Assembly: GCF_029892095.1 (NCBI RefSeq)
Contig: NZ_JARZAE010000004.1
Span: 3,968,001-4,032,000 of the forward strand
Reading direction: 5' to 3'
Source of the DNA: Kitasatospora sp. MAP12-44
GTDB lineage: Bacteria > Actinomycetota > Actinomycetes > Streptomycetales > Streptomycetaceae
DNA: 64,000 bases
Below, piece after piece: positions 9,701 to 18,095 of the stretch (position 1 is the first letter of the stretch; every line of letters begins with the position of its first letter). A program made the translations under genes and the position numbers. The notes beneath the pieces are model-generated. The model was given only the letters and a program-made list of their open reading frames with translations, was not told the DNA's origin and did no database searches.

Positions 9701-10917
9701 CCGGTCTCCTGCGCCCGCTCGGCGGCCTCGGCCCGCGAACGGGCGGCGCCCAGGCGGGCCACGTACCGGGCTGACTCGGCGGCGGCCCGGGAGCGGTCCG
9801 CCTCGGCTCGTTCGGCGTCCCGCGCGGTGCGCTGCGCCAGCTCGGCCGCCTGCTCCAGCTCGCGGGCGCTGCGCATCTCGGGGCCGGCCCGCAGGGCCTC
9901 GTCCCTGGCCCGCAGGCCGGTACGGCTGCGGTCGAGGTCCTCCAACCGGGCCTCGGCCTCCTCCAGGGCGGTGCCGGCAGCCTCGAAGTCCACTTCGGCG
10001 GTGTTCAGTTCGGCACGCAGCGACTCGTACCGGGAATGCTGGGCCCGCGGCGCGCGGGCCTTGCGCCGGGCGGCCACCTGGGCGTAGCGGCGGTAGTGCT
10101 GGAGGAAGGCGGTGGCGGCGCGTTCGGCCGCGACCATCACCGCCAGCTGCTCCTTCTCCTCGTCCAGCGAGCGGAACGCCTCGGCGACGTCGGCGACCAC
10201 AGCCTGGTCCATCGGCGGCAGCGACTCGGTGAGCGCCTGGGAGAGGGCCTTCTCGCTCGGCCGCTTGGACAGCTGCGGCTGGCGCAACTGCACCAGCAGG
10301 TCCACCAGGGCTGCGTAGCGCTGCTCGCCGAGACCGAACAGCGCCTCGTCCACCGCGCGCCGATAGGTCCGGGCGGAGTCGTACACCAGGCCGCGCCCGT
10401 CCATCGCCTCGGTCAGCCGGTCGCGGCCGATCGCGGCGCCGGTGGAGTCGAGCAGCCTGAGACCGCCGTCGACCGGGTCCGCGCCGACGCGCCGGTCGGT
10501 GACGAAGTACCAGTGCCGTGCGATGCCCCGGCCTGCCACCGCCTTGAGCCCGCAGCCGAGGGTGGTGTAGCGGGCTGTACCGTCCTCGTCGAGGCGGCCG
10601 AACTCGATCCAGGTGTAGCCGAGCCGCTCGGGGTGGGGGTGCTCGCCGCCGAGCAGCAGGTTCCACTCCATCCGCTTCTTGGGGTCGGCGTCCGGTTCGA
10701 CCCGGTGCGGGGACAGGTCGCCGTCCAGCAGGAAGGGCAGGGTGAGGGCGAGCACCTTGGACTTCCCGGTGCCGTTGTTGCCGCGCAGCAGCAGACGGCC
10801 GTCGCGGAAGTGGAACTCCTCGACGTCGTAGTAGAAGAGGTCGACCAGGCCGGTCCGGAGCGGTTGCCAGCGGGTACGGCCCGGTACGGGCAGCGGCATG
10901 GAGACGGTGGTGCTCAT
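6787..10917 (-). CDS. jetC: Wadjet type II SMC-like ATPase JetC (TIGR02680 family)
   Basis: A 1376-residue SMC/Rad50-like ATPase of the TIGR02680 family. The Walker A motif GNNGTGKS is at 46-53, a long Ala/Arg/Glu-rich coiled-coil region spans roughly 250-1150, the ABC signature SGGE is at 1255, and Walker B (LVTLDEAFAG) is at 1286-1295. Split N- and C-terminal nucleotide-binding halves around coiled coils are the SMC plan. JetC is the DNA loop-extruding motor of the Wadjet complex, which recognises small circular DNA such as plasmids. It overlaps jetB and jetD by four bases at each end, showing tight translational coupling. Confidence 0.95.
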   Translation of the reverse strand: MSTTVSMPLPVPGRTRWQPLRTGLVDLFYYDVEEFHFRDGRLLLRGNNGTGKSKVLALTLPFLLDGDLSPHRVEPDADPKKRMEWNLLLGGEHPHPERLGYTWIEFGRLDEDGTARYTTLGCGLKAVAGRGIARHWYFVTDRRVGADPVDGGLRLLDSTGAAIGRDRLTEAMDGRGLVYDSARTYRRAVDEALFGLGEQRYAALVDLLVQLRQPQLSKRPSEKALSQALTESLPPMDQAVVADVAEAFRSLDEEKEQLAVMVAAERAATAFLQHYRRYAQVAARRKARAPRAQHSRYESLRAELNTAEVDFEAAGTALEEAEARLEDLDRSRTGLRARDEALRAGPEMRSARELEQAAELAQRTARDAERAEADRSRAAAESARYVARLGAARSRAEAAERAQETGLAGAAAAAAEARLDRQHHDRITRPLAEGDTPEAAGQAAAELTDRRLRSVALVEEQLAATQDAARALDRARGRLEEADAELARRADLRAEAAQSAVQAGEDHLARVRSHFASCTLLRPADPEGMLDELAQWVETLGGPDPARTAAQQAAATTGGELARSRAALALGRAETRERVGSLQAELAELRSGARRGPNPPYTRSAGARRDRPGAPLWRLVDFTDDSGLTDSVRAGLEAAMEASGLLDAWVGPDGTVASADTGDTLVTVGAPVDGPSLAAVLHPAVDREDSPASSVSDEAVSRLLAGIGLLGPVEELPRSGSWIASDGRFRFGVLTGAWSKPAAEYLGEGAREQARRARITAIEAELAECAAQLDTLAGEDEALEADEHRLAAEQAGMPDDSALRAAHAASTAARAEHARTAERRQAADQEAADASAEVDQVVGELHSLADELALPVTARELREVREAVSAYREALAALWPAVREARAARSALAVEEADHQRAAEHTAELAERSRTAARESVAAVERHQTLQSTVGTAVAELQRQLADVAAALRDTDERERATRREQNAATGRQAAADALRTRVRAEIEDTAGTRAEAIDALRRFAATGLLTVALPDLELFGDSWAPEPAVRLARAVERELESVDDSDPAWERVQRRITEELKDLSDALSRHGHTAAARMLEDGLVVDILFQGRERSVPELAGALATEVADRQRLLSAREQEILENHLVTEVAGTLQELVGAAEHQVLRMNAELKDRPTSTGMLLRLVWRPARNAPGGLAAARDRLLRQSSDAWTAADRTALGDFLQAQIDRARTDNPAGTWLEHLTTALDYRSWHEFGIERHQHGKWQPATGPASGGERVLAVSLPLFAAASSHYASAGSPHAPRLVTLDEAFAGVDDDSRAKSLGLLAAFDLDVVMTSEREWGCYPQVPGLAIAQLSRVDEIAAVLVTRWEWDGHQRTRTPDPAVPAQRQVGPGE

Positions 10918-12212
10918 CAGGTCCTGGCCTTCCGGTGGTTTGCCGTACTCTTCGTCCGGTCCGCTGTGCTCTTCTTCGGGGCGCGCCCGCCCGGCTCCAA
11001 CAGGACGGTCTCGCCGACCCGGTAGCGGTCCAGCGCCGGGCGGGGCCGGACCGCCGGGGCGCCGTCCGCGACCGTCACGCGCTCCAGCAGGCCGAGCGCC
11101 GTCAGCCGCTCCACGGCCTGTCCGGTCAGCTCCACCTCGGCGCCGGGGGCGGTGGCACTGCGCCGCCAGAAGCCCGCGTGGTCGAGCCCCCAGCCGGCCA
11201 CCTGGCGGTGCAGCTCTGCCAGCGGGACGGTGGCGCCCTTGCCCGCCAGGTACTCAGCGACCAGCAGGGCGACATGGCCCTCGGTGCCCTGCTCGGGCAT
11301 CCGCAGGTCGGTCAGGTCGTCGTCCGGGTCTACCATCGCCAGACCCTCGGCCCGCACCTCCGGCACCAGGCCGGTGAGTTCGCCGATGCGACGGGTCAAC
11401 GCACCGCGCTGCGAGGAGAGATAGCCGGCCTCGGCCTCCGACAGCTCGTCCAGATAGAGCACCGGGTCGTCCAGCAGCCGCCGGGTCAGGGTGTGCCGCA
11501 GTGCGCGGTTGCGCAGTTCGTCGCTGTCCGGCATCGCCTCGGTGTTGAGTTCGGCGAGCCGTTCCTCGAAGCCGCCCGCCCGGACGGTGCTCGGTCCGCG
11601 CCGGGAGATCAGGAGCCCGGCCAGCACCCGGCGGTCCACGTCGTATAGCGCGTCGCCGGCGGACTTGAGGAAGGCGTCCTCGTCGCCGGCGACCTTGGCC
11701 AGCACGCCCCAGGTGAGCAGCAGACGGACCACGGCGACCAGGTCGGTGCGCTGCTCGCGGTCGGAAAGGGCGAAGTCGACCCCGGCCGTCTCCAGAGCCG
11801 GGTCCGCGGCGGCGAGCACCACCTGCTCGGCCAGCCGACCGAGGGCGATCTGCTGGTCGGCGCGTTCCAGCACGGCCAGGCACAGGCATACCAGTACGTA
11901 GCGGCGGCGGGAGAACGGCAGCCCGCTCCGCTGGTCACGGGCCGGGTGGGTCGGGTCGGTGTCCCGGCCGGGAACGCGGCGCAGCCGGGCCACCTCGGAG
12001 TCCACCAGCAACGCCCATCCGGTGTTGCGGTCGAACCAGGTCCGCAGTTCGGTGGCGTGCTGCCGGACCAGGCGGAAGTCGTCGGTGCCCGCGCGCAGCA
12101 GGGGTCTGCGGAGCAGCGCCCGCGCCGCCCGGCGGACCTCCTCCGTCCGCTGCGCGACGAGTGCGTCGCCCAGCCGGCTGTCGGCCGTCCCGCCTGTCGT
12201 CCGGTCGGTCAT
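10917..12212 (-). CDS. jetB: Wadjet type II subunit JetB (TIGR02678 family)
   Basis: A 431-residue protein of the TIGR02678 family, the KITE-like winged-helix subunit (JetB) of type II Wadjet, which binds JetA and JetC in the condensin-like complex. The ATG at 12212 overlaps the jetA stop by four bases (ATGA). The same reading frame is open for ~250 codons further upstream inside jetA, but that part is Arg/Gly/Pro-rich shadow sequence. The Lys/Thr-rich C-terminal tail ends exactly at the jetC start. Assignment rests on size, order and recognised family sequence such as RRYVLVCLCLAVLERADQQ. Confidence 0.9.
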   Translation of the reverse strand: MTDRTTGGTADSRLGDALVAQRTEEVRRAARALLRRPLLRAGTDDFRLVRQHATELRTWFDRNTGWALLVDSEVARLRRVPGRDTDPTHPARDQRSGLPFSRRRYVLVCLCLAVLERADQQIALGRLAEQVVLAAADPALETAGVDFALSDREQRTDLVAVVRLLLTWGVLAKVAGDEDAFLKSAGDALYDVDRRVLAGLLISRRGPSTVRAGGFEERLAELNTEAMPDSDELRNRALRHTLTRRLLDDPVLYLDELSEAEAGYLSSQRGALTRRIGELTGLVPEVRAEGLAMVDPDDDLTDLRMPEQGTEGHVALLVAEYLAGKGATVPLAELHRQVAGWGLDHAGFWRRSATAPGAEVELTGQAVERLTALGLLERVTVADGAPAVRPRPALDRYRVGETVLLEPGGRAPKKSTADRTKSTANHRKART

Positions 12213-13816
12213 CGCGGGCTCCCGGCGCTCTCGCGGTCCGCCGTCAGGTCGGTGATCCCTACGAGGTGCTCCGGCCCGCGCAGTACACCGTCGAGGGTGT
12301 GGACCTCCGCGGTGCCGCCGCCCGGCAGCCTGGTCAGTCTGATCTCCATCGTCCCGTCGTTGGTGGTGACGGCGACCGTGTCTGTACCGGGCCGCCATGC
12401 GGACAGCGCGTCCCCGAGCAGTCGCAGGAACAGCCGGAAGGCCGCCGGATCGAGCTCGCCCAGATCGCTCAGCCGCACCTCGCCGTCGGTGGCCAACCGT
12501 GCCCTGGCCGCCGCCGTCTGCTCGGCTTGCTTGCGTGCCAGCTCCGCCAGGTACGCCTTGGCCTCGCCGCGGTCCTGGACGGCCCGTGCGCGGCCGCGCC
12601 GCTCGTACGAGCCGGTACGGCGTAGCTGCGGACTGATCCGTACACCCGGCGCGTCGTACCACGAGGCCGAGGCGGGCACGGGGTCGGTCTCGCGGGCGGC
12701 CAGTGCCTCCTGGTCGATGGTCAGGTGCCGGGCCGAGTGCAGCCCGAACGCCGAGCGCCACAACCGGTGCCGGGCCTGGTCGTCGGGGGCCTGCGCGAAC
12801 CAGCGGGCCAGCTCCCGGAAGTCCGCGGAGCGGTCCGACCGACCGGCCCTTCTCTCGTTCAACGCCTGCACCACACCCAGCAACTGCGGGACCGCCTGGC
12901 GGGCCGCCGAGCGCAGCAGCTTCGCCTGGGAACTGCGGCCCGGCACGCTCAGGAACCATGCCCGCAGTCCCTCCCAGCGCCCGTACCAGCGCCGCTCGGC
13001 GGCGGTCAGCGCCTCGGCCGCGGCGTCCGGAGCCGTGTCGGAAGCCTCGCGTGCGGCGGCCAGCCGCAGCAGCGGGCCGACCGGGCCCTCGTGCGGTGTC
13101 CCCAGGCGCTCCAACAGTCCCGCGATCTCGGCGCCCCGGGTGACCAGGTCCTCGATGAAGCGCTCCAGGTACTCGATCAGCCGCTGTTTGTAGGCGAGGA
13201 ACACCTCGACCTCGGCATCGTGCAGGTCGACCGTGCGTTGCAGCGAACTCATGAACGCCCGCGCGTTCTCGGCCAGGCCGGAGAACCGGTCCACCAGGGC
13301 GAGCAGCGCAAGGTGCGCCACCGCCGGATCCGGCACGGGCTGCCCGACCAGCGCGAGCAGCGCCCGCAGCTGTACGGCGATGTCGGCGAGCGCCACCGCC
13401 TGGAGTTCGCCGCGCCGGCCCAGCGCCTCGTCGTAGGCCGCCAGCGCCTCCTCGGCGGCCTCACCCTCGCGGGTCAACTGGTAGATGTAGCGGGAGCGGT
13501 AGAAGTCCTCCAGCGCGGTGACCCTGCCGGTGTCAGGGTCCGCCCGGAGATTCCCCCACCTGGCGAGCCGCTCCAGCGCCGTCGCCACGCTCTCCACCGG
13601 CGGACGGCCCTCAGCCGGCAGGCCCAGGTGGACGTCCTCCGGCCGCAGGTGGACGCTGAACTCCTGTTTGGCCCGGACGAACGCACCCATGACCTGACGG
13701 TAGAGCGCCGAGTGCTCCGTCGTGAGGTGGGCGAAGGGCTGGTACGAACCGTTCCCGCGGGCGGCGTCGCCGACCGTTTGGTTCGCGTGCGGGTCGTCGG
13801 CACTTGTCACGACCAC
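12209..13816 (-). CDS. jetA: Wadjet type II subunit JetA (TIGR02677 family)
   Basis: A 535-residue protein of the TIGR02677 family, the kleisin-like JetA subunit that bridges the JetC ATPase heads. Recognisable stretches include FAHLTTEHSALYRQVMGAF near the N-terminus and a central region on sigma-like helices (FSGLAENARAFMSSLQRTVDL). It is the first gene of the jetABCD operon. The start is either GTG 13816 or GTG 13810; neither has a good ribosome-binding site. The gene begins about 150 bases from the first truncated nth copy, so its promoter must lie between 13817 and ~13970 or within the nth fragment. Confidence 0.9.
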   Translation of the reverse strand: MVVTSADDPHANQTVGDAARGNGSYQPFAHLTTEHSALYRQVMGAFVRAKQEFSVHLRPEDVHLGLPAEGRPPVESVATALERLARWGNLRADPDTGRVTALEDFYRSRYIYQLTREGEAAEEALAAYDEALGRRGELQAVALADIAVQLRALLALVGQPVPDPAVAHLALLALVDRFSGLAENARAFMSSLQRTVDLHDAEVEVFLAYKQRLIEYLERFIEDLVTRGAEIAGLLERLGTPHEGPVGPLLRLAAAREASDTAPDAAAEALTAAERRWYGRWEGLRAWFLSVPGRSSQAKLLRSAARQAVPQLLGVVQALNERRAGRSDRSADFRELARWFAQAPDDQARHRLWRSAFGLHSARHLTIDQEALAARETDPVPASASWYDAPGVRISPQLRRTGSYERRGRARAVQDRGEAKAYLAELARKQAEQTAAARARLATDGEVRLSDLGELDPAAFRLFLRLLGDALSAWRPGTDTVAVTTNDGTMEIRLTRLPGGGTAEVHTLDGVLRGPEHLVGITDLTADRESAGSPR

Positions 13817-13932
13817 GATTCTGCCGGATCGCGTGAGCGGCCGTGACCGTTCACCGAGCCCCGTGCCGATACACGGACAATTCCTGCCGGAGATGGTGGC
13901 TGGTATCCGGCCGACCCCGGACTCAGGTCCGG

Positions 13933-14478
13933 CTACGCCGCTGAAACCAGCGACGTCGTTCCCGCCGCACCGAAGGGTTCTCCCGTTTTAGGATCACGTG
14001 CGTTTCCAAGGACCACGTTGGCCGTCTTACGGCCCACGCCAGGCAGAGTGACCATCTCATCCAGGGTCTTCGGCACCTCGCCACCGAAGTCGTCCCTGAG
14101 CTTGATGGACAGGCCGATCAGCAGCTTCGCCTTGTTCCGGAAGAACCCGGTCGGCCGGATGATCTCCTCCAGCTCCTCCGGCACCGCCGCCGCCATGTCC
14201 TCCGCCGTCGGGTACTTCGCGAACAACGCCGGCGTCGTCTGATTCACCCGAAGGTCCGTCGTCTGCGCCGACAGAACGGTGGCGACCACCAGCTCGAACG
14301 GCGACTCGAAGTCCAGCTCCGGGTGCGCGTACGGATACAGCTCCGCCAGCTCGCGGTTGATCTTCCGCGCCCGACGCACCATCGCCACCCGCGACTCCGG
14401 CTTGCGCGGCTTCACCGTCGGCTTCGCGGCTGCCGACTTCGCCGCCGGCGCGGCCTTCTTGACCTTGCTCTCTGCCAT
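13933..14478 (-). pseudogene. truncated nth copy 1 (5' half of endonuclease III)
   Basis: The open frame of 181 residues is almost identical to residues 1-170 of the intact endonuclease III at 4549-5427, including the catalytic Lys in LPGVGRKTA and the extra RDPKTGEP segment. It then runs into an unrelated tail (AAGTTSLVSAA) and stops. The catalytic Asp (VDTH) and all four iron-sulfur cysteines are missing, so glycosylase activity is not expected. Homology to the intact gene covers about 13970-14495, including 17 bases before the start codon. It marks the boundary between the Wadjet module and the next module. Confidence 0.92.
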
Positions 14479-14712
14479 GCACGAAGGCTACGCCGAGCGA
14501 CCGACGGCAGGCTGCCGATTGGTACCCCCACATGCCTCGCAGGTGCGACTCCGTACCCGACGGCCCGGAATCAGTCCCTCCGAGGCTCGTTCCGGCCATC
14601 GGGGATCCAAGCCGACACGTCCACCCCGACTGGGCCGTACGTTCGAATAACTGCCGTCACGCCAGGTGCACCAAGCACCTTGGGAACCACGGCAGTAGGG
14701 GAGGGGAAACAC

Positions 14713-15432
14713 ATGCTCAAGCAGATAGCCGTGTCCTGCGCGGTCCTTGCGCTCACCCTGGCCGGTACGACTGCGGCGACCGCCGCACCGCAGCACACCG
14801 CGGGGGCGGTCAGCTCGGCCACCGGTGACTCGGTCACCGATGCGGCGATCAAGACGGCTCTGGCCACCGGCCACAAGGTCAAGATCGAGACCACGATGCG
14901 GGTGTCCGGGTACAACCGGGCCGTCGCCGATAAGAACGGGTACAAGATCCTCACGGCGCCAAACGGCGTCGAGTACTCCGTTAAGAAGGACGCCAGCCCC
15001 ACAGACCTGGCGTCGGCACTCAAGAAGGCGGAAGCGGTAAAGCCCACGCCGAATCCGGCCACCTCCAAGGGGGTAGTGACGCCGAACGTCTCTGGGGAGC
15101 TGTGGGGGGACTGTGGCGGGGCATCTGTCGAGTTCGATCCCTGGGGCGACGGGACGCGCGGCGGTGACCTCTACACCAGCTTCTACGTCTACAGCAAGGC
15201 ATGGTTCTACTCGTGGGAGGTGGACCTGGTCGACAACGGTGGCGTCAGCGCACAGGACTGGGGCCCAACCACCTTGGCCGCTGACAACAGCTGGAACGGT
15301 CACCGCGCGCTGGGTGGTCTGACAGCCGGCCCCGGCCATTCGGTGGTCAACGACACGCACTCCTGGGCCTACACCGTCGACGGCGGGACCTGCACCGCCG
15401 GACCGGTCACGGTCTTCTACACGATCTCGTAA
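14713..15432 (+). CDS. secreted protein of unknown function
   Basis: A 239-residue protein with a clear Sec signal peptide: MLKQ, then a hydrophobic core, then an AATAAP cleavage region around residues 22-26. The mature part has an Ala-rich N-terminal region followed by a Trp/Tyr/Gly-rich segment (WGDCGGA, WFYSWEVDL, NDTHSWAYTV) suggestive of a beta-sandwich fold, with two cysteines that could pair. The strong ribosome-binding site GGGGAGGGG precedes ATG 14713, and a 17-bp hairpin terminator follows at 15438. The frame is open upstream into the nth fragment, but that part is non-coding shadow. I do not recognise the family. Confidence 0.75.
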   Translation: MLKQIAVSCAVLALTLAGTTAATAAPQHTAGAVSSATGDSVTDAAIKTALATGHKVKIETTMRVSGYNRAVADKNGYKILTAPNGVEYSVKKDASPTDLASALKKAEAVKPTPNPATSKGVVTPNVSGELWGDCGGASVEFDPWGDGTRGGDLYTSFYVYSKAWFYSWEVDLVDNGGVSAQDWGPTTLAADNSWNGHRALGGLTAGPGHSVVNDTHSWAYTVDGGTCTAGPVTVFYTIS

Positions 15433-15437
15433 ACTGA

Positions 15438-15477
15438 CCTGTGGGGGAGGGGAGTTGACTCTCCCCTCCCCCACAGG
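15438..15477 (+). terminator. strong intrinsic-type hairpin after the secreted-protein gene
   Basis: A perfect 17-bp inverted repeat (15438-15454 with 15461-15477, arms CCTGTGGGGGAGGGGAG) has a 6-base loop TTGACT and starts 6 bases after the TAA of the gene ending at 15432. There is no long U-tract, as is usual in streptomycetes. Confidence 0.85.
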
Positions 15478-15501
15478 CACCTCGGCATCCGCTGGCATCC
15501 G

Positions 15502-16056
15502 ATGGGAGACCCCGTGTATCGAAGCAGTGCTCCGCGGCCCGATCCGGACAGGAGTGAGGGCGCGATCATCCGAAGGTTCGGAACTCGTGTTGCTCTCTTG
15601 ACCACACCTCGAACCGGATGGGTGAGGACACTCGGGCAAGGCGGCGTCGACGGTCACCCCTGGTCCGTGGATGCGCACTACCACGAGGGAGAGCTTCCCC
15701 GGGCAACCGTACGAACCATCCGGGCCCTGCCTGCGTCAGTACAGGTCAGGCCCGAGGACGACATGGTGAGCCCGCTGGCCGAGTTCCTTTCCACAACATC
15801 CTCCGCAACCGCGCAGTTGGAGCCTGGGACGTTCCCTCCGATCGCCCAGTTCACGCGAGAACTCCGCCAGGCGCAGGAGTCCTTGAGCGTGCTGGCAATC
15901 GACGGGGTGGACGTGGAAGCCGACTCGATCGATGCAAGGGGATCGTTCGCGCTCCGCGCCAGGGTAGGCCAGATGACCGTCATCCTGTGCGGCGACTCAA
16001 CGATCCGCGACGAACTGAGCGCCGGACTCACTTGGCATCGGCCAGCTCACGGTTGA
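15502..16056 (+). CDS. hypothetical protein, 3' end fused into an nth remnant
   Basis: A 184-residue frame beginning ATG at 15502 (GTG 15514 is an alternative). The product has no signal peptide or membrane segment and I do not recognise a domain. A run of charged and hydrophobic residues (FTRELRQAQESLSVLAIDGVDVEADS) suggests a folded globular protein. Its last ~6 codons (RPAHG and stop) lie within the truncated nth copy at 16039-16203, so the original 3' end appears to have been lost when the junction formed. It may be a broken gene. Confidence 0.5.
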   Translation: MGDPVYRSSAPRPDPDRSEGAIIRRFGTRVALLTTPRTGWVRTLGQGGVDGHPWSVDAHYHEGELPRATVRTIRALPASVQVRPEDDMVSPLAEFLSTTSSATAQLEPGTFPPIAQFTRELRQAQESLSVLAIDGVDVEADSIDARGSFALRARVGQMTVILCGDSTIRDELSAGLTWHRPAHG

Positions 16057-16203
16057 TCTTCCGCGCCCGCCGCACCATCGCCACCCGCGACCCCGGCTTC
16101 CGCGGCTTCACCACCGGCTTCACAGCTGCCTTTGCGCCTGCCGCCTTCGCCACCGGCGCGGCCTTCTTGACCTTGCTCTCTGCCGTGCACGAAGGCTACG
16201 CCG
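16039..16203 (-). pseudogene. truncated nth copy 2 (first ~48 codons, start codon mutated)
   Basis: On the minus strand this segment matches the first ~48 codons of nth plus 17 bases upstream. The start codon is ACG instead of ATG (16186-16184), and homology stops abruptly at about 16039 in the ARKINRELA region. It lacks the HhH motif and everything downstream. It is the most decayed coding copy and marks the boundary between modules 2 and 3. Confidence 0.85.
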
Positions 16204-16330
16204 AACGATCCACGAGCAGGCGGCAGATCGCCCAGCGCGTGGGATAGGCGCGGGACCGATCACTCCACGTCCCCGTACTCGACGAAGAAGCACCAGTAAG
16301 ATCACTCCGCCTGGCACAGAGGAGTGGCAC

Positions 16331-17527
16331 ATGCTTGCAGGTTGGCGAGAGCGCCGAGTCACGCAGCGAGATCTGCGGCACGCCGCTGACTTGTGGAGCA
16401 ATGCCCACGGACTCATGGAGCAGGGAAGCGCCGAGAACGCCGAGCGCGCCCTGCGAGAGTCAGTGCGGTTGCGCACGAAGCGGCTCGGCGCTGACGAAGC
16501 GGAGACGCTGGTCGCCAAGATCAGCCTGGCAAGAGCGTTGCGCAAGCAAGGTATGTCAGCCGAGGCAATGGTCGAGTTGCGGGACGTGGTAGAGCGGGCT
16601 ACGAGAGCTCTGGGGGACAACCATCAGACCACCGCTCTGGCCCGGGTGAGGCTGGCCGGGCTCCTGATCTCCGCTGGGCACCCCCAAGAGGCTGAGGAGC
16701 TGGCGACGGCCGTTCTGGCGACTGGTCAGTCCTCAGGCGTCATGGGACTGAAAGCCTGGGACGTCAAGCTCATCGCGCTCGCTGCCTCGGGTCGCCATGC
16801 CCAGGCGGCTACCGAGGCGCTGGCGCTGATGACGGAGTCCGCCAGTCTCAGCGGCGCGCATCATCCGCGAACTCTGAAGATCGCTTCCCACCGGGTCCAG
16901 AACCTGGTCTTCCTGGGCGAGTTCGACCAGGCCGAGCAGGAGTGCCGGGCGATCATCACCTCCTGTAGCCAGCAGGGTGCGCTCTGGCTCGCGGTCAACA
17001 ACGCCTTGGTGTTCGCCCTCAACGGCCTCGGCAGACACGACGAGGCGGAAGCCACGGCGCGGGCCGCGCTCGCACAGGGACGCCAACTCGCCCAGCTCGA
17101 CGGCAGGATGCCTCTTGCTCTGGCACTCGCACTGGCCCGAACTCTCACCGCCCGCAAGCGCTACGACGAAGCGCTGCACGTCGCGCTCGAAGCGAGGGCT
17201 GAGTCCCTGCAATCTCCCGGTGGCCAGCGCAGACTCCCCGGCGCGGTCGGAGTAGTCATCGCCCACGCGCTGTTCGGGCTCGGGCGACTCGAAGAGGCTG
17301 AGGTCGAAGTCCGCGAGGCCGTCGCCGTGTCCGAATCCATGCTCAGCCCGACCCATCACCGGGCACTGGAGGCCGCCACTCTCCTCGGCACCGTCCTCGT
17401 CGCCCAGGGCCGACGGATCGAGGCTGAACGGCAGCTCACCGACTGCGTCGCCGCCTGGACAACCCACTTTGGGTCCACCCACCCCAGGACGGTGGCCGCC
17501 ACCGCCGAACTCGCCGCACTCCCCTAG
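16331..17527 (+). CDS. tetratricopeptide-repeat protein
   Basis: A 398-residue protein made almost entirely of TPR-like helical hairpins of the TPR_10/TPR_12 kind, for example ADLWSNAHGLMEQGSAENAERAL and LADLGRHDEA-like repeats such as LNGLGRHDEAEATARAAL and LFGLGRLEEAEVEVREAV. Such proteins act as protein-binding scaffolds, often beside signalling or defence genes. GAGGAG lies 7 bases before ATG 16331. There is no signal peptide or enzymatic domain. The 3' end of this gene and the following small gene are duplicated, in decayed form, at 22.67-23.25 kb, so the pair behaves as a unit. Confidence 0.8.
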   Translation: MLAGWRERRVTQRDLRHAADLWSNAHGLMEQGSAENAERALRESVRLRTKRLGADEAETLVAKISLARALRKQGMSAEAMVELRDVVERATRALGDNHQTTALARVRLAGLLISAGHPQEAEELATAVLATGQSSGVMGLKAWDVKLIALAASGRHAQAATEALALMTESASLSGAHHPRTLKIASHRVQNLVFLGEFDQAEQECRAIITSCSQQGALWLAVNNALVFALNGLGRHDEAEATARAALAQGRQLAQLDGRMPLALALALARTLTARKRYDEALHVALEARAESLQSPGGQRRLPGAVGVVIAHALFGLGRLEEAEVEVREAVAVSESMLSPTHHRALEAATLLGTVLVAQGRRIEAERQLTDCVAAWTTHFGSTHPRTVAATAELAALP

Positions 17528-17603
17528 CAACGTCGGCCCATGCAGCACGAGGCCCAGGAAATCGGATAGCGGGCCGGTCTCGGCACGTTGAACACTGCAC
17601 GTC

Positions 17604-18095
17604 ATGACCACGGAGAACAGCGTGGAGCCAAGCGGCTCGCTGAACCATTGCGTCGTCGCCAATGTGGCCGGCGAGACCAGGCACGGGCCCGGCGGTGAGC
17701 TGGTCGCGTCAGGTGTCAAGCATTTCGCCCCAGGGGCGAAGCTCTGGGTGCTTCCGCCTCGGTACGGGAACGAGGACGACCAGTTGGAGGTCATCGGTGT
17801 GCACCGCGGGAGGGGCGGGCGGCACATCCGGCTGATCCTTTTCAGACGGCATCTGGAGAACTTCCGGATCAAGGTTGTCTACAGCCCGGCCGTGCAGCGT
17901 GCACACGACCGCACCTTCTGGAACTGGGACCGGGTCTGGTGCTGCCCGGAGATGGCACAGCCCTGGGCGGACCGCTGGAACACGCTCGCTGGAGGCGAGC
18001 TATCCCAGGAGTTCCCACCGTGGCCAGGCCGGGTAGCCGTTGGGCGGGACGCACATGCCTGCCCTCACACGAACGCAGGTCGAGAAACGACCTGA
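17604..18095 (+). CDS. small conserved protein found at nth junctions, copy 1
   Basis: A 163-residue cytoplasmic protein, first of three related copies in the window (others at 22882 and 26626). The conserved core runs from HCVVANV through RHGPGG, KHFAPGAKLWVLPPRYGNEDD and RRHLENFRIKVVYSPAV to WCCPEMAQPWADRW. Family and function are not known to me; small proteins of this style often accompany toxins or defence genes. Its 3' end overlaps, on the opposite strand, the tail of the truncated nth copy 3. All three copies sit directly beside an nth fragment in the same orientation. Confidence 0.7.
   Translation: MTTENSVEPSGSLNHCVVANVAGETRHGPGGELVASGVKHFAPGAKLWVLPPRYGNEDDQLEVIGVHRGRGGRHIRLILFRRHLENFRIKVVYSPAVQRAHDRTFWNWDRVWCCPEMAQPWADRWNTLAGGELSQEFPPWPGRVAVGRDAHACPHTNAGRETT

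Noticed and set aside
6691..9774. A 1027-residue + strand frame opposite jetC
   Set aside because: Gly/Val-rich antisense shadow of the JetC coiled-coil coding region; no domain seen.
13933..14478. Truncated nth frames as functional second endonucleases
   Set aside because: They keep the HhH Lys but lack the catalytic Asp and all iron-sulfur cysteines, and end in unrelated tails.
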